From NCBI GenBank assembly GCA_001839685.1, contig MLAK01000872.1, forward strand, positions 1-52,357: a stretch of DNA of 52,357 bases, written 5' to 3'. The notes under the pieces were generated by a model. It had not been told where the DNA came from, made no database searches, and saw nothing but the letters and a program-made list of their open reading frames with translations. Position numbers and translations under genes: made by a program. The stretch is from Tritrichomonas foetus (taxonomy: Eukaryota; Parabasalia; Tritrichomonadida; Tritrichomonadidae). Positions 10,179-19,894 of the stretch are shown in pieces (the first letter of the stretch is position 1; each line of letters begins with the position of its first letter).

Positions 10179-13100
10179 ATGAATGATTACGATGAATTTT
10201 CGATTTGCTTGAACATTTTGGCAAATAAAAATGCTGATGAATCGCAAATATCAAGAGCTCTTCTACAGTTTGAGAAAAGCATTTTTGCTAGTATTTTTTC
10301 CAGTTTCAGTCATAATCAAATTCAGATTTGTTTCATGAAAATATGGAATATTTTATTCAATTTGTCGATAAATTCATCGACAACAATTCGACTTGAGTCA
10401 TCTCGTGCTGCAAGTATTTTCATCACCAGAATGATTCCATTCTATAATGAGAGTTTACAAAAATCTTTTTCAAAGATCACAGAATCCATTAAATATGAAA
10501 CACCTTTAATTCTTGCATCATTTGCCATAATGACAAAACACATTTCACCACCTTTAGTTCTTCAATACATCAATATTTGTATTATTGAGAATTTAAACAT
10601 AAATGATTCATGTTATCCATTTATTATCGATAACTTAGGAATTCTTGGTCTTGGAGTTCTTCAATATTTATTCAAAGCTTTGTTGAATCAATTTCAAACA
10701 GATCAAAATAGACATTTAATTCGATCAATTGGATCAGTTGTTCGTCATTCACCAGAAGTGTTTTTACCGCAAGTTTTAAACTTGAATTCATTGACACTTT
10801 TTGCATATATTTTTACAAATATGAATATTGATCCAACAAATTATAATATTTCTCATGTTTTAGATTTAATTTGTACTACACTTTCATCAGAATCATCATC
10901 ACCTTTAGATCGTGATAGTTCTCTTCAAATTTTATCAACTTTAAATCCAACAGTTGAATTAATTTCAAATGATTTAATCAAAATCACTTTTTGTAATGAT
11001 AGATCAATCATTTTAGTCCCTTCGAAAAACTTAGATAGGCCGCCTTTCTTTTCATTAATGTTACCATTAGAATTGTTAGAGCCAAATGAAAATGAAAGTG
11101 TTTTAATTCTTTCTTCAAAATTCAAAACAATTGCCAAAAGTGCAAATGAACAAAATATTTCACAAATTCTGGATATTTTCAATAAATATTTAAGTCTTCC
11201 TTACAATGAAGTTGTTTCAGCAGCAATCATTGGAATATCGAGTGAAATAAAAAGAATCAATTCCCCAGAACTCGTAAATAAAATAATATATTCAAAAATT
11301 GTGAACTGGTTTCATGCTTTTGATGTTCTTAGAATCATTCGAAATCATGAATTAAACAAACATACACTGAAGCTTCTTTATGGATTTATAATCAGCGGAA
11401 ATGTTAAATTAAGTGATGAATCAATTGATGTTGTCAGATCTCTAATTAATCACTCTAATTTTGAAGAAGTTGAATCATTCTTTACTCACAAAATTGATAT
11501 TTTTAATGAAAATCATCTTGAACGTATTCTTGCAACATTAAACAGCATTTTTGATGGACTTAATAAAATTAATTGCCAAAATAGTAGCCAATGTAATATT
11601 ATCATGAATGTTAATAATCGATGGTTGATAAAAACTCTTTTTGAAGCGGTTTTGGTGTATAAGAACGATTTTCAAGTTTTGACATATATTTTTAACTATT
11701 TGTCTAAAAGAGATTTTTCATTTGTTAATCCAGAAATCTTGAAATTAGTCACTCAACATGCCTTTAAAATTTCGACGTATTATTTAGATATATTATATGG
11801 TGAAATTGCTGATCAAGAAAAAGAAAAAAATCCCTCAAAAAGCCATGAGAGAAAGAAAGAAAAATCAAAAGACAAAATTATAGAAAATGAAAATGACCTT
11901 TTAATTGAATTCATAAAAAATGATATTGGCATTAAAAGTTTTGATATTATGAATGAAATAAAAAACATCGATGAATTTTTACCTTCTTTTGCCTCAGCCA
12001 CTAAATTTGTATTAAATGCGCCATTACATGTACTTGGTTCTAATCAAACTATTGATTTTGTTTTAAATGCATTTAAATATTTTCCAAGAGAATCATCATT
12101 CTTCATTGAAAATAATTGGAGTTATTTAACTGATACTCATCGAAATCCAATTATACAAACTTTATTTTTGAAGCTTCAATTTGTGAATGATTATGAAACA
12201 ATTGCAGCTTGGTGTCGTATTTTAGTGAGAACACCAAACATTTTTCATAATCAGCAATATCTAAAAACAATTGGTATCGTGAATTTTGCAAGTGCTTATT
12301 ATTTAGTTCCACAGTTTCATGACATGAAATGTGCTGCTTCATTTTCTGCATATCTTCAACATAGTATTAACGATAGCAGTAGTACAATAAAAAGTTTTCT
12401 TGCAGCAATTGATGAAAAATCCAAAGAATTATTCATCACTGAACTCTCAAAAATTGACGAAAAAATGTTACAGTTATATAATCTTCAACTTCCTGAAAGT
12501 AATATTCCATCTGAATGTATCGAAATTCACAACCAATCTGATGTTATTCAGAATACGCAGACCAGCTTTGATCACGAAGTTAATTTAGCAATTTATAAAG
12601 GAAATTCATATGAATTAATTCGAGTCTTAAAGAAAGCACTTGAAAATAACATTAGTTTCAATATTTTTGATTATTGTTTGCCAAATAAAATGTGCAAAGA
12701 TATTTCAAAATGGCTTGTGAAAAATTGTCCACTTTCAATCACTCAAGAAAAACTTTTGAGTTATTTATCATTGATTCGAACTGAATGGAAAATGGTAGCA
12801 ATCAATGCATTTCAAAACAATTCATTAACGATTTTAGAACAACTTCAAAATATACCAAATATTAAATATAACACAATATTAGATATTTCAACACTATCGA
12901 ACTATGTAAATTTAAGCCAATTAGAACTTTTCAAACTTGCTGCAAGGCTTTCTATGAGTTGTGTAAAAACAAAGAAAATGAGAGCATCATTTTTATTAAT
13001 GGCCAACTCATTGTCTAAAAAAGTAAATATTTCTGATAATGAATTTCCAAGGAATTTTGTTGAAAGAATCAATCCATTATTTGATATTATTCCTGTTCGA

Positions 13101-14126
13101 GAAACTTCGTTTGTTTTACATCAACTTTCACTTTGTTCAAATGTTGATAATATTTTCTTATTTTTCTGCAGAAAACTCTTGATTCATTCTGTTAATTCCC
13201 CAGAAACGGGATTACTTGGTTCAATTTTATACAAGCATAATTCTGAGCTTCTGGAATTAAATAAAACACTAGTAATTGATTATCAATCAATTGTTCAAAA
13301 TCTTCTAAGTGATTCTCCATTTGTTCTTCCATCAAAAATTATGAGCGCTTGCCGAATTATTAATTCAGAAAAAACATTTAAAAATACTTTGTATCCACTA
13401 ATGAATAGATTTGATACTTTTCATCGACTTCCAATTGTAAATGATGTCATTATTAAAACCATAACAAGAGGTGCATGGCATGAAAGGTTCCGAGAAATGA
13501 AAAGATTTTTCGATATTGATTTTTCTGTACCAGAATTCCCCACTATTCTCAAATTGGCATTTTTTGTATTAAAATCTTTAAATCCCGAAGATGAAATAGC
13601 AGCCAAATGTTTTTCTCTGTTTACAAATATTCTTAAAGATCCCAAAAATATTGTTCTTTTAAATTCTGCACTTTCATGTTTAATGGCCGCACTTACTCAT
13701 ATTAATGAAATTAATAAAATACAAACCATTGCAATGGATGCGCTTATTGAATGGATCAACAACTTGAAATTGACGGATGGCCCATTAACTTTGTTTTTTG
13801 CATATGAATTCACTAAAATTTTGGAATTAAAAATGGATGCCAATTCATTTTTTGGCTTGATTACTTTTCAACTCATTAAAAGTGCACCACGTTTCTTTTC
13901 TATTTTCCCAGTTGTTGTGAAATATTACCTCAAATACCAAAAATGTAGCTGGTCAAAAGACATTTTATCTGCTTGTGATCCAATTATAAATGCAAAATGT
14001 CATAAAGGCGCCTTAAAGGCCTTGTTGGATGGAAAAATAAATGAAGCCATCAAACTCTCGATGTATGAAACAGACTGTGAGGAATCAGATTCCCTGCTGA
14101 AAGAATATAAAATTACTATAGATTAA
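10179..14126 (+). CDS. large HEAT/ARM-like helical-repeat protein, 1,314 aa
   Basis: An open frame of almost 4 kb. The longest version begins at a TTG (10161); the first ATG gives MNDYDEFSICLNIL at 10179. The protein is alpha-helical almost throughout, with a recurring pattern of paired amphipathic helices (for example SSRAASIFITRMIPFY and SAAIIGISSEIKRI). This is typical of HEAT or ARM solenoids that act as protein-binding scaffolds. A highly charged Lys/Glu segment (KEKNPSKSHERKKEKSKDK) at about residues 545-575 breaks the solenoid and is probably a flexible linker. There is no catalytic motif, signal or membrane span. I cannot name an orthologue. It converges on the kinase gene at 14669 across a repeat-rich spacer. 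Confidence 0.8.
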   Translation: MNDYDEFSICLNILANKNADESQISRALLQFEKSIFASIFSSFSHNQIQICFMKIWNILFNLSINSSTTIRLESSRAASIFITRMIPFYNESLQKSFSKITESIKYETPLILASFAIMTKHISPPLVLQYINICIIENLNINDSCYPFIIDNLGILGLGVLQYLFKALLNQFQTDQNRHLIRSIGSVVRHSPEVFLPQVLNLNSLTLFAYIFTNMNIDPTNYNISHVLDLICTTLSSESSSPLDRDSSLQILSTLNPTVELISNDLIKITFCNDRSIILVPSKNLDRPPFFSLMLPLELLEPNENESVLILSSKFKTIAKSANEQNISQILDIFNKYLSLPYNEVVSAAIIGISSEIKRINSPELVNKIIYSKIVNWFHAFDVLRIIRNHELNKHTLKLLYGFIISGNVKLSDESIDVVRSLINHSNFEEVESFFTHKIDIFNENHLERILATLNSIFDGLNKINCQNSSQCNIIMNVNNRWLIKTLFEAVLVYKNDFQVLTYIFNYLSKRDFSFVNPEILKLVTQHAFKISTYYLDILYGEIADQEKEKNPSKSHERKKEKSKDKIIENENDLLIEFIKNDIGIKSFDIMNEIKNIDEFLPSFASATKFVLNAPLHVLGSNQTIDFVLNAFKYFPRESSFFIENNWSYLTDTHRNPIIQTLFLKLQFVNDYETIAAWCRILVRTPNIFHNQQYLKTIGIVNFASAYYLVPQFHDMKCAASFSAYLQHSINDSSSTIKSFLAAIDEKSKELFITELSKIDEKMLQLYNLQLPESNIPSECIEIHNQSDVIQNTQTSFDHEVNLAIYKGNSYELIRVLKKALENNISFNIFDYCLPNKMCKDISKWLVKNCPLSITQEKLLSYLSLIRTEWKMVAINAFQNNSLTILEQLQNIPNIKYNTILDISTLSNYVNLSQLELFKLAARLSMSCVKTKKMRASFLLMANSLSKKVNISDNEFPRNFVERINPLFDIIPVRETSFVLHQLSLCSNVDNIFLFFCRKLLIHSVNSPETGLLGSILYKHNSELLELNKTLVIDYQSIVQNLLSDSPFVLPSKIMSACRIINSEKTFKNTLYPLMNRFDTFHRLPIVNDVIIKTITRGAWHERFREMKRFFDIDFSVPEFPTILKLAFFVLKSLNPEDEIAAKCFSLFTNILKDPKNIVLLNSALSCLMAALTHINEINKIQTIAMDALIEWINNLKLTDGPLTLFFAYEFTKILELKMDANSFFGLITFQLIKSAPRFFSIFPVVVKYYLKYQKCSWSKDILSACDPIINAKCHKGALKALLDGKINEAIKLSMYETDCEESDSLLKEYKITID

Positions 14127-14186
14127 TATTGTTATTAAAATATAAATTATTTTCAATTCTTTTTCTAGCATTTCTCTTTCTTTTTA

Positions 14187-14318
14187 CCTTCTTTCTTTCT
14201 TTTATACCTTCTTTCTTTCTTTTATACCTTCTTTCTTTCCTTTATAACTTCTTTCTTTCTTTTATAACTTCTTTCTTTCTTTTATATCTTCTTTCTTTCT
14301 TTTATACCTTCTTTTTTT
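14187..14318. repeat. 20-bp minisatellite, about 6.5 copies
   Basis: The unit CCTTCTTTCTTTCTTTTATA is repeated with small changes (the start alternates between CCTT, ACTT and TCTT). It lies just after the stop of the large solenoid gene. A translated frame across it is low-complexity Phe/Leu/Ser and is not a gene. Confidence 0.9.
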
Positions 14319-14454
14319 ACAACACATTTCGTTCTTTTCTAACAACTTTCTGTCATTTCTTACATCTCAACTCAATCAGAAAGTCATCACTTTTTTCAAT
14401 CATTCAATAGTTCGCTGAAATCAAGTTAAAGTAATAAAAAAATGACAATAGAGG

Positions 14455-14517
<63 letters not shown>
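14455..14517. repeat. 63-base poly(A) tract
   Basis: An uninterrupted run of 63 A residues on the + strand, between two convergent genes. The exact length in the assembly may be unreliable. It directly precedes a hairpin. Confidence 0.95.
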
Positions 14518-14518
<1 letters not shown>

Positions 14519-14561
14519 ACTTTCTTTTCGAATTTCTTCGAAGAATAAAGAAAAAAGTGTT
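14516..14561. repeat. imperfect inverted repeat (hairpin)
   Basis: AACACTTT at 14516 pairs with AAAGTGTT at 14554-14561, and the interior shows CTTT/AAAG and TCGAA/TTCGA pairing. It sits between the poly(A) tract and the 3' end of the kinase gene. It could be a transcription-end structure or a remnant of a small inverted-repeat element; neither is shown. Confidence 0.5.
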
Positions 14562-14668
14562 TTGGTTTCCATTCAGTGATCACCAAAGACTATAAATGGA
14601 AAAATACTTTGAAGGAATGAATTAAAAAATCAAGATTAAGTCACGTTATTTTAGTTTTTAATCCACAA

Positions 14669-15580
14669 TTAATATTTCCGAACAAAGAAGTTTTCCAATG
14701 ATACAGATTTAAACATATCAATTAGATTATTTTTGTTTTCACATTTCCATTCTTTGAAGAAGTTGATCAGCTGTTCAATACTTGGCCTATTTTCTGCCCG
14801 ATTCGAAATACATTTCCGAATGATGCATTTAATGATTGGATTCAATTCTTTTGGAAGAAATGTGTAGCCATTAGAAATTTGCGAGATCAAAAATTCTCCG
14901 TCATTTCCATCATTTAATATTTGAAAAGGGAACTGCCCAGAAAACAGAAGACAAAGCAAAATTCCGAAAGCCCAGGTATCTGCCTTCATTGTGTCATATA
15001 TTCCATGATGAAGCATTTCAGGAGAGACGTAATATATTGAACCCACTTTTTCATTATCGCCTGCAACAAATGATGTCTTGCTGTAACCGAAATCAGTCAG
15101 CTTTGCATTATAGTTTTCATCGAAAACAATATTTTCAGCTTTGATGTCGCCATGAGCTATTCCATTTGAATGTAAATGGTGTAGAGCATTCAAAATATCT
15201 TGGACAATCTTGAATTTGTCCATTTTCGCATACTGATTCGGATCACCCAAAATTTGGTATAAATCGCCGTTTGGACAATATTCCATGACGATTAAATATA
15301 ACCCATCGAGTTCAAGGACTTCTTCAATATGGATAATATTTGGATGAGATATAGAGTTGAGTATTTTGATTTCGTTTTTTATCCTGTGTTCGATGCCTGC
15401 AATTTGAATGTACTCCTTTGAGATCGCTTTGACTGCATATGTTTTGTAATTAATAGAATTTTGTGCCAATAAAACAATGCACGTGCTTCCACGATTTAAA
15501 ACAGCTGTTGCTTTGTAGTTCCCAAACTCGGTTGGTATCGCCATTTGATAACCATTTTCAGTTGTTTCGTAGATGAACAT
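14669..15580 (-). CDS. Ser/Thr protein kinase, non-RD type
   Basis: 303 aa, essentially only a kinase domain (residues ~20-270). Lys51 (YAVKAI), Glu70, catalytic loop HGDIKAEN with Asp145, DFGYSK at 163-168, SPE at 186-188 and DTWAFGI are present, so it should be active. Two departures are visible. The Gly loop is weak (LNRGSTCIV). The HRD Arg is Gly (H-G-D), which makes it a non-RD kinase, not expected to need activation-loop phosphorylation in the usual way. Overall it is CAMK-like. ATG at 15580; an in-frame ATG 12 codons later is also possible. A mobile element begins 97 bp upstream of the start, so its promoter is short or lies partly in the element. Confidence 0.88.
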   Translation of the reverse strand: MFIYETTENGYQMAIPTEFGNYKATAVLNRGSTCIVLLAQNSINYKTYAVKAISKEYIQIAGIEHRIKNEIKILNSISHPNIIHIEEVLELDGLYLIVMEYCPNGDLYQILGDPNQYAKMDKFKIVQDILNALHHLHSNGIAHGDIKAENIVFDENYNAKLTDFGYSKTSFVAGDNEKVGSIYYVSPEMLHHGIYDTMKADTWAFGILLCLLFSGQFPFQILNDGNDGEFLISQISNGYTFLPKELNPIIKCIIRKCISNRAENRPSIEQLINFFKEWKCENKNNLIDMFKSVSLENFFVRKY

Positions 15581-16360
15581 CGGTTTGGCGAAAAAAAAAT
15601 CTGATGGACTTATTGATAATTGAATTAAATTTATTCAATACAGCAATGAAATTGGGAATTTTGTTTATGTTTTTGAAAGATGTATACAAACTAAATAGTC
15701 TTAACGTACGAAATCACTNAAATNATCCNTATCATCAGTATTACTTAATACCATCAGTCAAAAATCAAAACCCAAATAGCTAAAAGAATGACGAAAATTT
15801 CCCTTATCGCAAACTTCGCAAATGGCCGAATTCAAAAATATTTCGAAAATGATTCTGAAGAAGCTATTGTTTCAGTTTTCGGGTGAACAGCTTTCAGTCA
15901 ATTGTTAAATCTATTTTTTATAGTTATGAGCCATATTTATTCATAGTTTTGAAATTTTGCAACAATTAAACCGAAAAAAGAGCGATTTTGGAGAAAGCCT
16001 AAAAAAAAATTGTGAGAAGCTTTTTTTCCAAGAATCACAAAGATTATAATACTGCTTCCCATAATTCTATTTACACTTCTTCTATCGATTTTTAATTAAA
16101 AATCGCGAAAATTTTGATAGTTTTAACTCAGTGATGTTGAATTAATTCAATTTCCATTTGACAAATATGAATGTATTGAAATCTTTTCTGTCATAAAATT
16201 TTAGTATATGAAGAAAATAGACTGGCAGTCCTCAACAGCACATTCTCAAGCAGGGATACAGATACAACGATTGAAAGACCAAATCAAGAAAAATGGAATC
16301 CAATATGTTTTTTTCCAGACTCGATGCCAAGTGACTTTTCTGATGACTCGCCATTTAGAT

Positions 16361-17177
16361 NNNNNNNNNNNNNNNNNNNNNNNNNNNNNNNNNNNNNNNN
16401 NNNNNNNNNNNNNNNNNNNNNNNNNNNNNNNNNNNNNNNNNNNNNNNNNNNNNNNNNNNNNNNNNNNNNNNNNNNNNNNNNNNNNNNNNNNNNNNNNNNN
16501 NNNNNNNNNNNNNNNNNNNNNNNNNNNNNNNNNNNNNNNNNNNNNNNNNNNNNNNNNNNNNNNNNNNNNNNNNNNNNNNNNNNNNNNNNNNNNNNNNNNN
16601 NNNNNNNNNNNNNNNNNNNNNNNNNNNNNNNNNNNNNNNNNNNNNNNNNNNNNNNNNNNNNNNNNNNNNNNNNNNNNNNNNNNNNNNNNNNNNNNNNNNN
16701 NNNNNNNNNNNNNNNNNNNNNNNNNNNNNNNNNNNNNNNNNNNNNNNNNNNNNNNNNNNNNNNNNNNNNNNNNNNNNNNNNNNNNNNNNNNNNNNNNNNN
16801 NNNNNNNNNNNNNNNNNNNNNNNNNNNNNNNNNNNNNNNNNNNNNNNNNNNNNNNNNNNNNNNNNNNNNNNNNNNNNNNNNNNNNNNNNNNNNNNNNNNN
16901 NNNNNNNNNNNNNNNNNNNNNNNNNNNNNNNNNNNNNNNNNNNNNNNNNNNNNNNNNNNNNNNNNNNNNNNNNNNNNNNNNNNNNNNNNNNNNNNNNNNN
17001 NNNNNNNNNNNNNNNNNNNNNNNNNNNNNNNNNNNNNNNNNNNNNNNNNNNNNNNNNNNNNNNNNNNNNNNNNNNNNNNNNNNNNNNNNNNNNNNNNNNN
17101 NNNNNNNNNNNNNNNNNNNNNNNNNNNNNNNNNNNNNNNNNNNNNNNNNNNNNNNNNNNNNNNNNNNNNNNNNNNNN
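16361..17177. other. assembly gap, 817 N
   Basis: A run of N inside the mobile element. Open frames that cross it are artefacts. The sequence to its right starts exactly at the element terminus, as expected when contigs break at a repeat boundary. Confidence 0.95.
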
Positions 17178-17287
17178 AGATGTATACAAACCAAATAGTC
17201 TTAACGTACGAAATCACTAAAATGATCCTTATCATCAGTATTACTTAATACCATCAGTCAAAAATCAAAACCCAAATAGCTAAAAGA

Positions 17288-17386
17288 ATGACGAAAATTT
17301 CCCTTATCGCAAACTTCGCAAATGGCCGAATTCAAAAATATTTCGAAAATGATTCTGAAGAAGCTATTGTTTCAGTTTTCGGGTGA
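17288..17386 (+). pseudogene. coding relic in mobile element, 32 codons
   Basis: MTKISLIANFANGRIQKYFE onward reads as ordinary protein, then stops at TGA after VSVFG. The same frame is present in the partial copy at 15788. I do not recognise the protein. It may be the beginning of a captured or decayed gene whose later parts lie at 17634-17877. Confidence 0.4.
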
Positions 17387-17585
17387 ACAGCTTTCAGTCA
17401 ATTGTTAAATCTATTTTTTATAGTTATGAGCCATATTTATTCATAGTTTTGAAATTTTGCAACAATTAAACCGAAAAAAGAGCGATTTTGGAGAAAGCCT
17501 AAAAAAAAATTGTGAGAAGCTTTTTTTCCAAGAATCACAAAGATTATAATACTGCTTCCCATAATTCTATTTACACTTCTTCTAT

Positions 17586-17605
17586 CGATTTTTAATTAAA
17601 AATCG
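17586..17605. repeat. 20-bp perfect palindrome inside the element
   Basis: CGATTTTTAATTAAAAATCG is identical to its own reverse complement. The same palindrome occurs in the partial copy at 16086-16105. It could be an internal protein-binding site or chance in A/T-rich DNA. Confidence 0.6.
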
Positions 17606-17633
17606 CGAAAATTTTGATAGTTTTAACTCAGTG

Positions 17634-17877
17634 ATGTTGAATTAATTCAATTTCCATTTGACAAATATGAATGTATTGAAATCTTTTCTGTCATAAAATT
17701 TTAGTATATGAAGAAAATAGACTGGCAGTCCTCAACAGCACATTCTCAAGCAGGGATACAGATACAACGATTGAAAGACCAAATCAAGAAAAATGGAATC
17801 CAATATGTTTTTTTCCAGACTCGATGCCAAGTGAATTTTCTGATGACTCGCCATTTAGATGGCAAAACATTCGTAAT
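17634..17877 (+). pseudogene. decayed or spliced coding segments in mobile element
   Basis: Two stretches read as protein in different frames. One (to the TAG at 17701-17703) gives DVELIQFPFDKYECIEIFSV. The other, 17710-17877, gives EENRLAVLNSTFSSRDT... ending RWQNIRNLLIDA then TAA. The ATG-initiated frame at 17708-17968 is longer but ends in low-complexity Phe/Ile/Leu and is a poor candidate. The two segments need a frameshift or splice to join. No domain is recognised. Confidence 0.3.
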
Positions 17878-18273
17878 CTTCTCATTGATGCCTAAATTTT
17901 TTTTATTTATATCAAAATTATTAATATTTTTTTTATACTTCATTTTTGTATTTTGGAAAACATTATAATTTTCGATGGAGGGTCATATGATAATAAAAAG
18001 CACGATTTATGATAAGAAATAATCAAGATATTAATGCTATAAAATCACTTTTTATCTCAATAATTCTCAGAAATTTCTGTGGGGTTTATTTTTTTCTCAC
18101 AATTTTTTTTTGGATTTGGTTTTCTCTGTATCTTGATTTTTAAATTATAATATTTATATATTATTAATAGGATTACAATTAAATATTTTTTAGATGACAA
18201 TAATATCAACAATTATTCATTTAGATCTCTCAATGGTCTTCTACATCTAGAGCTAGTTAGTTTGTATACATCT

Positions 18274-19894
18274 TTTTTGAATGGAAATTGAATATGAAAT
18301 TATTGAATGATTTTGAGATGATGTCTGTTAGTGCCGAATAATATTTTGAATAATCCGTTTAATAATTTACACAAAAAGTTTAATAAATTTATTTCATTAA
18401 AAATTATTCCATACTTTTTACATTTTATGCAAAACTAATCAGGCATGATATCTCCTTTTTATTATGATTAGATTACATTTCCCGATAAACATTAAATAAA
18501 GAATCGATTTCTTTTTTTCTGATAAATTTCATTAAGAGCTTTTTAATCCCAAGGTTTTTTAGCTTGAGTTTTTTTCAATTAATTCAGTTTTTTTTCAATG
18601 AATATAGTATTATTGTTTTTTTTTTTTAGGAATTTGAAAAAGTTGACGTAAATGGTTAAATCCTCAGAAAAATCTGATGTTTTTTTACATCAGGAGATAA
18701 ATTCGTTCGAATTCCAATTTAAAAAGAAAATCGAATAGATATTGTGTGATTCTTAAAACTGTAACATCAATATTTTGAGTGAGTTTTTGACCAATAATCA
18801 GATAATTTGTGAGAATTTCATCTCCTATCTTTCGCGCTTCTATAGGCCTGATTTACAATACTGCCTTCAAAGTGTTGATATTTCCCATGAGAACAAGGCG
18901 TATCACACTTTTTTTCATTGTTACTCACCATTTTTATTGTATATCAAGCTGCTTTCCGACATTAGAATTTTTTATTGGGTATAAAATCACTCAAAAGTAA
19001 CGAATTGTTATTTGTTTGTGAGTTGAATTCATCAATAAAAATATTCGTTGACTTTCCTTTAAAACTTTTTCAAAATGTAAATCACTCAATATATTCTATG
19101 GTTAGAGTTTAACAGTTGCATAGAAAATATAGAATTATTGAAACAAAAAAAATCTCGGAATTGAGCATTTATATTTTCAATGTATATTCATCACATGTAT
19201 TCACGTAGAAATGTGCAACAGGAGTCACTGATTCACTATGCTAGAGAATGATAAAGAGAAATTATCAAAAATGGCAAAAATTAAAAATAGAGTTATCTGA
19301 CTATAAATTTATTTTTTTGTTATTATATCGAGGATAATTACATCACAAATATTATTTGCAATTAATCTTTGTTATAAAATATATATACATAGAAAAAAAT
19401 GAAGATATTCGTGTTTTTTAAAATCAAAATTAAAAATTGTTTTTTTCAAAGCCTCTCTTACAGATTTNTTTAAACTTTTCCTATAGCCTTGGCTTCATGT
19501 ATATCATCGATTAACAGACAGAAAACATCAGAGAGTTCGATTCGTTCTCGAGATATAAATATCAGACCAAATAAAGTCTGAATTCTTTTTAACGTATAGA
19601 TTAAATAATGCGATCCAATTATCCAAAAAAGCAAACGATATCAGTCAAATGAAAAAGATTATTACGAGGCAAAAATGTGAGAAAATAAAAAATCAAATCA
19701 CTTAATTCCGATATTTCAGATTAGAAAGATTAACCTGAAGAATTAGATCCGATTAAATTTAATGATTAAACAAATATATTTACAAAATGCTTTGAAGCAA
19801 TATATAATCCTTATATAATAAAAAATAAAAAAGATGAAATAATGGCAATTTTTACACATAAAGTTTGCAAAAAATAAAATAAAAAATAAAGCTT
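18274..19894. other. gene-free spacer, 1.6 kb
   Basis: After the element's right-hand target duplication there is no convincing gene. Two overlapping ~65-aa frames near 18775-19000 lack homology and codon character that I can see. A slightly less A/T-rich patch at about 18825-18965 is notable, but no RNA gene fold was identified. One N is at 19467. Confidence 0.45.

Larger units (their letters stand above)
15678..18273. mobile_element. inverted-repeat DNA transposon, about 1.1 kb, assembled in partial duplicate
   Basis: The left terminus AGATGTATACAAACTAAATA (15678) is matched, inverted, at 18253-18273, giving ~21-bp terminal inverted repeats with one mismatch (two against the copy at 17178). 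The 8 bp outside each end are identical, TTTTTGAA at 15670-15677 and 18274-18281, as a target-site duplication. Inside, 15678-16360 and 17178-17860 are the same sequence with two substitutions and three N's. The complete unit is therefore 17178-18273 (1,096 bp). No transposase is recognisable, so this copy is probably non-autonomous. An 8-bp duplication occurs in hAT and P-like families, but the terminal AGATGTATAC is not a standard hAT end. An AG-initial terminus recalls Maverick/Polinton ends, which have 6-bp duplications. The superfamily is left open. Confidence 0.8.

Noticed and set aside
14129..14586. Small frames over the CTTT minisatellite and the poly(A) tract
   Set aside because: They are translations of simple repeats (Phe/Leu or poly-Phe).
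16208..17248. Reading frames of about 300 codons crossing the gap on both strands
   Set aside because: They consist almost entirely of N. The real coding on either side does not support them.
18775..19000. Two overlapping small + strand frames
   Set aside because: They overlap each other in different frames, with no domain, no initiator and no sign of coding bias by eye.
19521..19560. tRNA T-arm-like GAGAGTTCGATTCGTTCTC
   Set aside because: The loop would have 9 rather than 7 bases, and no acceptor, D or anticodon arms can be drawn around it.
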